Assembly (NCBI GenBank): GCA_032718475.1
Contig: JAUCBJ010008031.1
Span: 1-50,942 of the forward strand
DNA from: Nemertoderma westbladi
Taxonomy: Eukaryota > Xenacoelomorpha > Nemertodermatida > Nemertodermatidae
Reading direction: 5' to 3'
DNA length: 50,942 nucleotides
The translations under genes were made by a program, and so were the position numbers. This document shows positions 35,473-45,610 of the stretch, one piece after another. The stretch's first letter is position 1, and every line of letters starts with the position of its first letter. Under the pieces are notes generated by a model, which searched no databases, was not told the origin of the DNA, and saw nothing but the letters and a program-made list of their open reading frames with translations.

Positions 35473-36700
35473 AATTATCAATAGTCTAAGGCACCAGATC
35501 CTTCATAACAGTAGGCGCACCTCCATTTAATATTTTAGTATTATCCTGATTTTTCCAAGTGCTTAAACAGGTTGCCCTCAATGCAGATTGTTCTTGACTG
35601 TTTTTCACATCAGCTACGCCCATTATATATTAGTTCGGTCTGCTTTAGCTTCGACGGAGAATGTTTCCATCTTCCATTAGTAAATACATATTTCCTTCGT
35701 AAACTTAGGTGAATGTTTCGTATCTTGATGGACCTTGATATTTCGACGTCATACCATTTTGTTGCGCGGGATCCATCGAACTCCATTACATCATTGGGCA
35801 GACCAGTAGTAAATGGAGATGTTAGTGTAGACTGTAGAGGGTCACCTCACCCATATAACGAGTTCAACAACCATTGAAACGAAAACGACGGCCGTATATT
35901 TCGCAATCATGATAAGAGTGAGTTGAGTAAAGATTAGATGTTGCCCCCCCGGTTATATGGGTTCTCTACTTCGCTTCTCTCATGAGAATAGTCACAAAGC
36001 TACTAGTTGAAACAAGCCAGACGACTGGTTTGATACATAATTGCACCTCAATTAATTGTTACATTAAAAACAAATTAAATTAGAAAAATATTACTAACAA
36101 AACACTCGCCGTGTGTGAGACACTAAACCCCATAAATTTAAAAATTCAATAAATTTGTCTCAGAATTAAAAGCACATAGTGTTATCAGTGACATTGTTCC
36201 TGATCGTGAATAAATCTATTCTCACTCAAATATCGTTCTTAGGTACGTGTCTACCTATACGTTAAATGGCTATTTTTCTGTTAATTGCTATAGCATATAT
36301 TTTAAAATATGTATGATATTTATAAATCTTCTGTTTCATCTTCTATTTCAATTCATCTTTTGGTGTCGAAGTTTTATTTATTTTTGAGTATAGTACTCAA
36401 CAGGTATCTCATACGGGTATCCGCATAGGAGTAGGGCAGGGAGGGGCAATTCCCCCCGAAAATACAGGATCAAAGCAGTAGTATTAAAGCGTATTTTTTC
36501 CTACAGTTAGGTATATTTTACTGCGGAGGTGTAGCCATTGTTATAAACCGAATGGGACTGGTAATGTTTAAAAAAAGCATTAGTTCAGTATTATTGTTTA
36601 AAAAAGTCGATTTCAATCTGAAATCTCAACATTGTTTAAATTCCTCGATATACATATTATATGGAACCACACACACATTACATATAATCAAAATTCATAC
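35473..36700. other. Intergenic sequence, no gene seen
   Basis: AT-rich with no recognised coding sequence. A short inverted pair ACCCATATAAC / GTTATATGGGT occurs at about 35850 and 35950. Confidence 0.5.
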
Positions 36701-36702
36701 CA

Positions 36703-36723
36703 CCCCCCCCCCCCCCCCCCCCC
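36703..36723. repeat. C21 homopolymer tract
   Basis: Twenty-one consecutive C bases, flanked by CA-rich sequence. Confidence 0.95.
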
Positions 36724-36809
36724 ACCACCCCTCCCTCATAATTTAGACTAGATACTTTCGTGTGTAGCCGTGATATTGTTGTTCAGAAATTGAAAAAATT
36801 AGAAAGCGC

Positions 36810-36880
36810 GTCACCGGGGGTTGAACCAGCGCTATACGTACGTTTCGGTCTATCAGGCCTCTTCAATAGCGCTAATATGT
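36810..36880 (-). repeat. Structured repeat fragment with a pol III B-box-like motif
   Basis: On minus an AGCGCTAT...ATAGCGCT pair encloses GAAGAGGCCTGATAGACC and GAAACGTACG. The sequence then reads GGTTCAACCCCCGGTG, close to a B box. Looks like part of a small non-coding retroelement. Family not identified. Confidence 0.4.
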
Positions 36881-36903
36881 TCAGCCAATCTCCTCTGACA
36901 TTC

Positions 36904-37072
36904 ACCTTTCTTTTTATTCCACTTCTACCGAACAGTCTTTAGTTGCATATCCTATCTCTTATAGCGGACCCAGCGGCCTCAAGTATGTTAGAGTGAAACA
37001 GGAGGGAAGAACAAATAAATGGATATGCAACTAAAGACGGCCTGTTCAGTAGAAGTGGAATAAATAGAAAGG
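36904..37072. repeat. Inverted repeat, about 50-bp arms
   Basis: 36904-36953 (ACCTTTCTTTTTATTCCAC, CTTCTACCGAACAG, TCTTTAGTTGCATATCC) is repeated in reverse complement at 37020-37072 with a 3-base insertion and few substitutions. The loop is about 67 bp. Probably ends of a small foldback element or an inverted duplication. Confidence 0.85.
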
Positions 37073-37381
37073 TAAATGAACCATAGGATTAAATTTTTTT
37101 CCCTAGGGGGAAAAAGCCCATTTCTAACAATTTTGCGTATATTCGAGAACAAAAAAAATAACCCTAACAATTTAAGAATAACAACAATTTCACTATCCTG
37201 GTTTATCCTACTCCTTATCCTTAAATTTAATTACTCCTCTGTTAAATTACTGTATACAATTTTGAAATATTATTTTATAATTAATTTGTTGGGATGGGGG
37301 CGGGGGGGGGGGGGATTCAGTCTTTGCCACCCCAGTGAAAATTGTTCCAGTACGCTTACGCATTCGATTTAAATACAGCAA
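37073..37381. other. AT-rich sequence with a G13 tract, no gene seen
   Basis: Includes G13 at 37302-37314. No coding sequence recognised. Confidence 0.5.
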
Positions 37382-37830
37382 TACTAGAAAGGAATATTAT
37401 TCTAATACTAGAAAGTATTATAGCTAGTTTTTCATACTCTGTTCTTTGAAAATGTTCTAGAACATAATAGGCCTATATTAATTTTGCTTATAAATATTGT
37501 TCTAGTACGGCACAAATAAATGTTTTCTAGAACATTTTTAAAATATAGTTTCTGTTAATTATTATTTTAAAATGTTCTACGACATTTTAGCTATTTAATT
37601 AATAAAGAACTACAGACTAGAACTACATACGTTCGACTAGAACGTTCGAGAAGTCTTTTATTTTCTTCATTATGTTCTTTAAGTAATTTTTTTTAAACAA
37701 GCTAATAATAAAACACTGGCTACATCATAAAAACCACGAGATACAAATATAATCAATTTTTTGTAATGACTTACGAATTAAAAAGCAATCAATTAAAAAT
37801 ACCATGTTCTAGGACAACAGTATTAGTCCT
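37382..37830. promoter_or_regulatory. Cluster of TTCTAGAA-type, heat-shock-element-like motifs
   Basis: Around nine motifs with TTC/GAA in inverted 5-bp spacing occur in 450 bp. The best is GAACGTTCGAGAAG at 37640-37653, a formally perfect three-unit HSE. Others include the palindrome ATGTTCTAGAACAT (about 37449) and TTTTCTAGAACATTT (about 37521). No gene starts next to it in the window, so function is unknown and it may be a degenerate repeat. Confidence 0.35.
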
Positions 37831-37866
37831 AGAACGGTATTTCTAAACAATATGAATAGATAGTAT

Positions 37867-38880
37867 TAGAGTTGAAACAGAGACCTGTCACTGATCTCTG
37901 ATCTCTGGATTCTCCGGGTAATTTTTTGGTCTCTGGATAGGTCTCTGGTTCCCGGGTATTGAAAACTGACATTTTACCCAGAGATCAGTGATTTTACAAA
38001 TTAGAAATAGTTATTTAAAAATAGATCCTGTACAACACAAAATGTGAAATGAAGATTATTTTTCACAAATTTTTTACAATTAATAATTTCTTTAATTTTT
38101 AACTATTTTTAATACTCTGCTTCAACAATTATATATTCACTTTTACACTGGACTCAAACTAAATGTACTGATAATAATTCTATTTACATTAATTAATTTA
38201 AGGTGCGTTTAATTTTAAGTTAAATTAGCACCTAAAGAGTGTTCTTATTTAAGGATAAAGGTGCTTAATTTGAGCACTCATAATGTTTAAAAGTGAAAGA
38301 AATGGCTGATCTCCATTCAACTTGTTGTAGGATAGATAATATGACGACCAAATGAAGAGAACGAGCGTAACGAGGCTTGCATATGGGGCGAGTAGAGTAC
38401 CATACCTGTGCACTGTATTCGTAATTTACTAAGTTTATTTTATAGTACATTGAATGAAATGTTTATGATTTGAACAATTGTAAAATAAGTGCCTTTAATT
38501 AACAAAGTACCAGTACCTATGGCGCAAAACAAATTTATGTAACATATTATTAATTAAACATAACAAAATAAGAACGAATTAATAAACAAATAACCAAATT
38601 AATATTAATTAAGCCCCCCAAACTGTACGTGCGTTTATTTTCTTCCAATGGGTATATAAGGGTTGACATGGGTTGGAGTTACTGTAATTCAACCATATAA
38701 AAAATAGTTATCAGTCCATATGTACCTGTTTGTGCTATAGAGGACTAATCAAATTGTAAGCACAAAAATAAGCACAGTCTCTGATCTCCGGCTCTGGTCT
38801 CCGGTATTTTTCAAAATAATTCTCCGGGTAGGTCTCTGGTTTACCGGGATTAAGAAAAACAGGTCTCTGTTGCAACTCTA
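37867..38880. mobile_element. Non-autonomous hAT transposon, complete, 1014 bp
   Basis: Terminal inverted repeats start TAGAGTTGAAACAGAGACC on the left and, read inward from the right end, TAGAGTTGCAACAGAGACC: about 22 bp with one mismatch. They are flanked by a perfect 8-bp target-site duplication GATAGTAT (37859-37866 and 38881-38888). An 8-bp duplication and a TAGAG start are characteristic of hAT elements. Subterminal GGTCTCTGG and TCTCCGGGTA motifs recur near both ends, as transposase-binding sites do in this family. Inside is AT-rich sequence without a transposase frame, so it depends on a source element elsewhere. Confidence 0.9.
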
Positions 38881-39017
38881 GATAGTATGTATATTTTCTA
38901 GAATATTTTCAAAAAACAAAGTAAGAAGAATTCATGGGATACTAAGATAATTCAATGTTTACATTATTTTCAGTATATAATCGATATATAACATAGCAAC
39001 ATATGTATACATACACC

Positions 39018-39799
39018 ATGTCCTGGAATATAGTGCAGTCATTCAGGTATATACCCCCTCCCCCCCCCCCCCCCCCCCAAAAAAAAAATGTTAACAAATA
39101 TTAAAGAGATTGCATGACATTTGAAACAGAGATAGTTTCACCTCCCTCCTTGCTGGGTGAGCCAGAATTTTTAATTTCACTTTCATTCTTTAGCAACTAC
39201 AAGCGTTTGAAAAAGGGGTCCCCGGCGATATTACATCAGTCACACCGCAGTTATTCTTCATCCGTATAGTGATTTGTTGGGAATGCTAGAAAGCTGGCTA
39301 TGGAAAGATTCGTAATATGTAACACAATCTGAATTTCGTCTTAAAAGAGCTGAGATATGAGCGTTCAAAACTTGCATGGATTTTCATGAGCGGAGCGAGG
39401 CTATTTTATTCAATAAAATACAACATATTCTGGAACATATTATTTATCCCATACGAAGCTGGGCAACAATACAATACCTATTTAATCATACTATTACATA
39501 GGGCCTAGCTATTCCTACATAAACAAAATGTTCCAGAATATGGTGTATTTATTAAGTAGAATAAAATAGCCTTGGGCAGATGCAAAACCATGTAACATTT
39601 GAACGCTCATAGCTCAGCTATTTTTCAACGAATTTCAGATTGTGTTACATACTAGGAATCCTTGCAGGGCCAGCTTTCTAACAGTACCAACAAATCACTA
39701 TAAGATTAACTATTGTAGAATAACTGCGGTGTAACTGGTGCAATATCGCCCAAGACACCTTTTTCCAACGCTTGTAGCTAAAGATTGATTCCAGGACAT
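39018..39799. mobile_element. Foldback element with long inverted arms
   Basis: The ends are ATGTCCTGGAAT (39018-39029) and its reverse complement (39788-39799). Arms of about 250 bp (39192-39445 and 39515-39786) are recognisably inverted copies, for example ACAAGCGTTTGAAAAAGG, CACCGCAGTTATTCT and GTAACACAATCTGAA, with visible divergence. The left arm holds an extra 160 bp or so including C19-A10 at 39060-39088. The loop is about 70 bp. No coding frame and no clear target-site duplication. Probably a MITE or foldback transposon. Confidence 0.8.
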
Positions 39800-41334
39800 A
39801 GGCCTAGTGCCCTAGTGTATATATTTTATATATAAAAATAGAATACAGACGTCCAATTCATATGATTTTATATATAGACGGGCGATATATAATTATTTGC
39901 ACGGGAGCTTCGGAAATGGTTTTGAACCACAGAAAAATGCTACGAGATTTTTCAAGTTACAGCTTTAGGTCTAGCTAGATGTTTGTCGTAGTAACAATAA
40001 TTTCGAACCCGAGATTAAAATGAGTACCAATCAGTACTGGTTTTGAAATTAAGATAAAAAAAGTAGAATAACAATAAAAAGATATTGTTGAGTGAGAACA
40101 TATATTTAATATATACCGGTACCTAGGATATATATACTGTAGGCCTAAGTATTGTATTGTCAAAAAATTCCTATTTTTCCCGGCAACAAAAAATAATTAA
40201 TAATAAATACAAGTACGGTACTTTTATTAATATTACATATTATATTATATTATAGATTAAGTATAACTATTAATTTACTAACCTGTCAAAATACATAGGG
40301 CCTAGATAAGCAGAAAATAATTCCGGAAATAGGCACTTATTTTAGCATTTTGTGGTGACAAATAATAAAATGAAAGTAAAATGATCCCAAGGTAACAAAA
40401 GGTGGCGGTGAAGTGAAGAGCTATGAGATTCTCATGACAGTGGAATAGTACGCTGGAAGGCTAAAAGAAAGCCTAACTAGAATGTAATTAATAAATTAAT
40501 TGTGTGTGTAATTGGAAATCCACACGACTAGCTAATTAATTTTACTTACGATTGAAAGGTTGCAAGAACGGTTTACTCTAATCAGGTAATTTAGCGATTA
40601 GCAATGACTGATGTAGATTGTAGAATCAGAAGTTATTACTATATTTTTACGTGGTTTCCCTTCCTCATCACTTTTATTTGAAAACCAAAACGTATAACAA
40701 CAGCAAAGAATAATTAGGCATATATTGGTAAATATCAGCGCGATGTCAATCGAAAACGGGAACCGATAGGCCTAGTATATTGATGTAATACTCGTCGACT
40801 GTGAAACACGGCGAAACTAATTCAGTTAAGGTTAAATGCAGTAATATAATTCAATAATCCACCAATCCGCCAAAAGATCACATAAATATAGGTACACCAG
40901 TGTATATATTTATATATATTTATTCCATTAACAGAACAATTAACGAAGAGCTGAAGAGTAGGAGGCACAATATCGTCTCAGCTTCGATATATCAAAAAGT
41001 GAATAGCGTCATTCTCACATGCAGACATTTCCCAGCCATCACCCCGTTCTCAGCGCGAACCAACGGCGCCGATCCACGGGTCAGGTGCTGATGAAAGAAA
41101 TACGTGGCGGTTGAGGGGAGCTAGAATTGGGAATTTACAACGATTTGTGAGGCCGAAGCGTATATAAGATGAATTATAAGACGTAACCGGTACAATATAA
41201 GATCATATATGATCATATAACAGTATAAGATCATATTGTACGCCCTATGAGTACGATCGGTAATAAAGTAGGCCTACCTCTAAGTCTCTTTCTACTCTAC
41301 TATACCGGTACTAGGAGGTGTAGGCCAAAAAATA
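39800..41334. other. AT-rich intergenic sequence with short palindromes, no gene seen
   Basis: No coding sequence recognised. It contains ATATGATCATAT inside a loose inverted repeat bounded by GTACAATAT and ATATTGTAC (41189-41245). Confidence 0.5.
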
Positions 41335-41880
41335 TTGATTTCCCCAGATATCATTAGGGACAGGCTAAAATCAAAATCAGTACGCCTATATAAGGGAAAA
41401 TACCTCGAATCGGGGTATAGAAGCAAACCCCGATTCTGGGTTACACATTTACTTTACTACATAGTAGACATTTTTCAGTTTTTAGTAGTACCGGTACATT
41501 TTTTATCTTTCATTTCCGCATGTGAAGATTTTAATTCCGCAATTTCGTATTAACATTATTCAAATACACATTGGTGTGTTCTACAAAAAAGAAAACTTTG
41601 GAGTAATAATGAAATCTTCCGGCTTCAATATTGTACCGGAAAATCTAATGTAAATTATACCCCAAATCAGGGTATCCAGGACAAGACCCCCTTCCCTGTA
41701 CCCCGAATCGGGGCTTGTGATATTTTCATACAGCCTGCAGATGCAGAAGTACCGATTCGGGGTCAATATTTTTTAGTACACCGAACCAGGAATTCAATTT
41801 TCTCGAAAATACACCGAATCGGCTCTTTTTTTCCTCTCAGACACCGATTCGGTGTATATTTTCTAGTCGTTTTTTATATT
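41335..41880. repeat. Scattered copies of an ACCCCGATTCGGGGT-like palindrome
   Basis: At least seven occurrences, in both orientations and partly degraded: CTCGAATCGGGGTAT (41404), ACCCCGATTCTGGGTT (41428), ACCCCAAATCAGGGTAT (41660), ACCCCGAATCGGGGC (41700), CCGATTCGGGGTC (41751), ACACCGAATCGG (41810) and ACACCGATTCGGTGTA (41841). They are irregularly spaced, so this is not a tandem array. The arms (ACCCCGA/TCGGGGT) persist while the surrounding sequence does not. Confidence 0.75.
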
Positions 41881-42204
41881 TTTTTAATGGATTTCCATGA
41901 TTGTATATTTTAATTAGGCCTAGAATTAGTATTATATAAACTAACAAATTAATTAAAATATTTAATATATTTGCTATCCAAGCTGCCAAGTACATTTGGT
42001 GATTTCCTATTGTACGGTATTATTGTTTGTTATTCAGTTACGGACGGCAATTATATACATACACATAACTTTCTGACTTTGTCATTGTAATTAATGTACA
42101 TGGTACAGGCCTCCTACGTTATATAGTAATACGGTACTACGTTATATAAAAGCAGAAGCAATATTTCAAATTTTCTGAAACTAAAGACTGACTGACTGAA
42201 AGAA
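41881..42204. other. AT-rich sequence, no gene seen
   Basis: Sequence between the palindrome cluster and the LINE. Nothing recognised. Confidence 0.5.
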
Positions 42205-43064
42205 TTAGGCCTATATTGTTTAATACAGTGTCACATGGACTATGCGTGCTCTTCTTGGTATGAAGGCTTAACCAAACAGCTTAAATGTAAATTACAAGTA
42301 GCTCAGAATAAAGTAGTACGATTTATTAAAGACTTCAAACCTAGGCACCACCTAACTCCAGATGACTTTTCTGAATCTGGACTACTTAACTTAGATAGTA
42401 GAGCAGTAGAGTTAAGCAGCTACGCCTTAACCATGTGCATAAAGTGTATAATGGTAAATGTCCCAATTACCTAAAACAAAAATTCAACAGAGTACGCGAT
42501 ACACACTCTTACAGTACCAGAGCTAGTGCTTCAAACTTCTACCTCCCGAATTGTAAATCCTTTGAATCTGATACTTTCTTTTTTAACGGCATTAAAAATT
42601 GGAACGCTCTGCCTAATGAAATTAAAAACCTAAATAATCAACATTCTTTTAAATCTGCAGTTAAATCTCACCTCCGTGTGCAATGTAAAAATAGGTACAA
42701 TAGTCCTACAGTAAGTTATTAGTTTATTAATTATTTACTATTTATACTGTAATTACGTTTTATAATAAATTGTTCTGTACATTACATCTTTATCGTTGAG
42801 TCGGACATTGTCACGCTCTCGGTAAAGTTGTACATGTACATAGTGTAATTACGTTTTATATTGGTTTTAGGTTAGCGTAGTGTAATATTGTATTTGTAAC
42901 CAAGTAACATAAAGGACCCCCTTGGAAATAAGCTGCAAAGCTTTAGGGGTAATCCTATATGTTATGTTGGACAATACCTTTATACCGGTACGGTACATTG
43001 TTTGGTGTATTTGTTATTGTTTTTACATAATGTATAAATAAATCTATCTATCTATATACTGATA
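42205..43064 (+). mobile_element. 5'-truncated LINE, C-terminal end of reverse-transcriptase ORF plus 3' tail
   Basis: The frame at 42205-42474 reads CLIQCHMDYACSSWYEGL, LQVAQNKVVRFIKDF and FSESGLLNLDSRAVEL, the segment that follows the RT core in CR1/jockey-like non-LTR retrotransposons. A second frame, 42435-42722, continues with VYNGKCPNYLKQKF, FNGIKNWNALPNEIK and SFKSAVKSHLRVQC to a natural stop. The frames overlap and are offset, so at least one frameshift lies near 42440-42470. No RT catalytic motif remains. The 3' UTR ends in AATAAATCTATCTATCTA at about 43038-43060, a simple-repeat tail usual for such elements. Clade assignment to CR1-like is an inference. Confidence 0.85.
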
Positions 43065-44268
43065 TATACCCATATATCAGTTATATTCTGATATCATGGA
43101 TATTCTAATTTCTAACATTCGTTTCTCACTCCTTTTTTAACCTGGTAAACGGCCCCAAACTGCCAAAGAGCAGTTAGAGTTAACTCGCAGTAAGACAGTA
43201 AGAGTAGCAGGAAATACATACAAATATGTAATAATAATAATATAATACTGTAATATTTTATATTTTAGATACCGGTAGTTTTTTTCTAATTATATACTGA
43301 TATAGGCCTATTCCTTATCGTATTTCGTATTATTTACTTTTAATTGCATTACTGCATTACCGGTACTGGTACAGCATTAGGCAGTTAGGCCTATTACATT
43401 ATCATATGCAATTCCGTTGTTATTGATTTCCTATTTCATTTTATTACCGGTAATTCTGTAATTGCTTTGATCAGATAAATTTACAGATTCGGCTGTTCGG
43501 TTAGGCTTCGTTTCGGATCGTTTCTGGCAGTCCGGTTCGGTTTTTCAATTTATCCGAATCGGTTCGGTTTTCGGTTCTGTCCAAAATCAAGGTTCGATAG
43601 AACGCTAATTACACTGCACACTGATTCACTTGCCGGTACCCGGTACCGCTAATTTACTACGGTACGGGTACAGTCAGACAGTACCGGTAGTCCTACTACT
43701 GTGTACTGTACTACCGCACTACCGGTAGGCCTTACTGCTGTACTGCGATACCTGGCAGCCTGGCTACCGGTACAGCACTACCGTCCTCAGACAGTCTGCA
43801 GTCAGACCGCGTACTGGCGTAGGTACAGGAAGACAAGTGCTGAAGCTGTGAAGTGTACAGCGTACATGACACATGAGTTTAGGTGTACAGGCAGACCGGG
43901 ATAAAGTTGGCTTCTTACCGTACTGCTGTACTGTCACTGTCTTATGAGTCAGACAGTAACAGTCTGACAGTACCGCAGTACTGCTGTACTGTCAGACAGG
44001 AGACAGGTACCCTACCTACAGACAGACCTACACCCTTTTACTGTATTCCTGTACTGCTGTACACTGTACTCAGTATTACTGTATTACCGGCGTCAACATG
44101 TCAGCAATTCAGTACTGCTACGCTACAGTACTAACTGTTCTAAACGTGTACCGGTACTAAACTACTTAACTAAAAAAGTTCTAACTGTCTAACCATGTCG
44201 ATACATGACCGATCGTAATCAGGATCGAATGTAACAATTATTACGTATCGAACGTAACCGCAATTATG
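43065..44268. other. Low-complexity region rich in TACCGGTA and GTACTG motifs, no gene seen
   Basis: 43480-43600 has repeated TTCGGTT words. 43610-44160 is dense in GTACTGTACTACCGGTAC-like strings and CAGACAGTA. Short frames on plus here (43701-43904, 43883-44134) are low complexity and not protein-like. Confidence 0.6.
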
Positions 44269-44704
44269 TTACATTGGATCCTATAACTATGTTACATTCG
44301 ATCTACAAAATACTAAGCGCCGAATGTAACATTGCCATTTAAAGGAGCAGGTTACAGAGGCGTGTTGGGGGAAACAAAACAATATAAACGAAAGTTAACA
44401 CATGTTACAAGATTATGCAGGTTACTTTTATTTTAAGGCTGAAAGGTGCAGGTTACTGAGGCGTGTTTGGGGAACCAAAACAATAAACGAAAGTTAACAC
44501 ATGTTACAAGATTATGCAGGTTACTTAATTGGGTCTTTGTTTTGTACTCACCAAACTGTTTCTTCTTGTAAATAAACGAAGCATTTCATTGGTTAACTCC
44601 TGAAATCAAAAAACAACTGAATAAATAAATGTACAGTACGTATGTTACATTCGAGCTTAGTAATTTGTAGATCGAATGTAACATAGTTATAGGATCCAAT
44701 GTAA
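44269..44704. mobile_element. Foldback/MITE-like element, 64-bp inverted ends, internal direct repeat
   Basis: Left arm 44269-44332 (TTACATTGGATCCTATAACT, ATGTTACATTCGATCTAC, CGAATGTAACAT) and right arm 44642-44704 are inverted copies with few changes. Inside, a segment of about 80 bp (GCAGGTTAC...GCGTGTT, ACACATGTTACAAGATTATG) is directly repeated at 44347 and 44448. No coding frame. The word TGTTACATTCG also occurs left of the arm. Immediately right begins a LINE tail. Confidence 0.8.
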
Positions 44705-44886
44705 GAAGTGGCTCTGCACACGCAACAACACCACAAAAACAAAAACGCACAGTCGCGGGCGCACAATCAATATAGTACGTTGGGCCGCAGTTATGGAACA
44801 ACTTGCCCGCGGAAATCCAACAATCGCCGACATCCGAGACTTTCAAACATAGAGTGAAAGCGCATTTACTTAAAGGCATTGTTGAA
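44705..44886 (+). mobile_element. LINE reverse-transcriptase C-terminal fragment
   Basis: The frame from about 44767 reads YVGPQLWNNLPAEIQQSP followed by SETFKHRVKAHLL and stops after ESHLSNFT. This is the typical LWNxLP...FKxxLKxHL ending of CR1/Rex-type LINE proteins. An in-frame TAG lies just upstream of YVG, so it is a dead remnant. It is a different copy from 42205-43064. Confidence 0.75.
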
Positions 44887-45299
44887 CTTGAAAGCCATTT
44901 GAGTAATTTTACTTAACTTTTACTTTACAACAACTTACAATAACTTTATTATCTTTCAAATTTTTCATATTGTATCGTAATTTACCGTCTGAAGTGACAA
45001 CAACAAAATCTCCAAACTGCCCATTAATATACAAATGTTTTATTTTTAAAACAACCATAATTCAGGGAGATGGTGTACATTATTTTCGACCACACTTTTA
45101 AAGGCTCATTCCATGAAAAAGGTCAACCTCCCCACTAATTTCTAAAAATGAGATGTAGCTTTGAATTTATACTTATTTTAGGTCAAAATTTATCGTACTT
45201 CATGAATTCAGTGCTAAAAATTGAAAAAAAAACTAAAAAAAAAACATAAATTGTAAAAGCTTTTGCTGAATTGTCCGGTTATTTTTCCTTATTTTTCCC
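44887..45299. other. AT-rich sequence, no gene seen
   Basis: Runs of A and T. If the right-hand unit is an LTR element, its left end (a TG dinucleotide) should lie near the end of this stretch, for example at TGTCCGG around 45277. That position is a guess. Confidence 0.4.
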
Positions 45300-45610
45300 G
45301 TAAAATACTCTGTAGTTGGTTTACCAGGCATAAAAAGGCCGTGTCCTTGCTGTACTGGTGTTTTAGCGGACATAAAAGCTATTTCTTCTGTATTTGTACT
45401 TTAGAGGACATAATCCGTAATTCCGTGACGTAAAAGCTCGATACTCTTGAAAACAGTGTCGCTACCATGACGACGGCTAGCAGCTGATATTGCCACGTCG
45501 ACGTTTCTTTGTTTCTTTGTTCTCTCATTGTTCAGGTTGACCAATCAGAGCGTTTGTTGTCTCTGTGTTGGAGGTATATACAGAAACTCAGTAGTTCAGT
45601 GTTATGTTTT
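45300..45610 (+). promoter_or_regulatory. RNA polymerase II promoter, LTR-U3-like
   Basis: CCAAT box in GACCAATCAGAGCG (45541-45548), TATATA at 45575-45580 and an initiator-like CTCAGTAGTTCAGT just downstream (45588-45601), with conventional spacing. Upstream is the duplicated motif TTTTAGCGGACAT / CTTTAGAGGACAT (45361, 45400). The same order of motifs occurs on the minus strand at 1-300, so the promoter is repeated in the genome, which favours an LTR. It would drive the unit leading to the frame at 48809. Confidence 0.65.

Noticed and set aside
36810-36880. Hammerhead ribozyme (GAAGA, short stem, GAAAC)
   Set aside because: The conserved CUGAUGA core is not present and the enclosing stem is in the wrong place for any hammerhead topology.
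44586-44879. 97-codon minus-strand frame
   Set aside because: It is antisense to the recognisable LINE C-terminal fragment on the plus strand.
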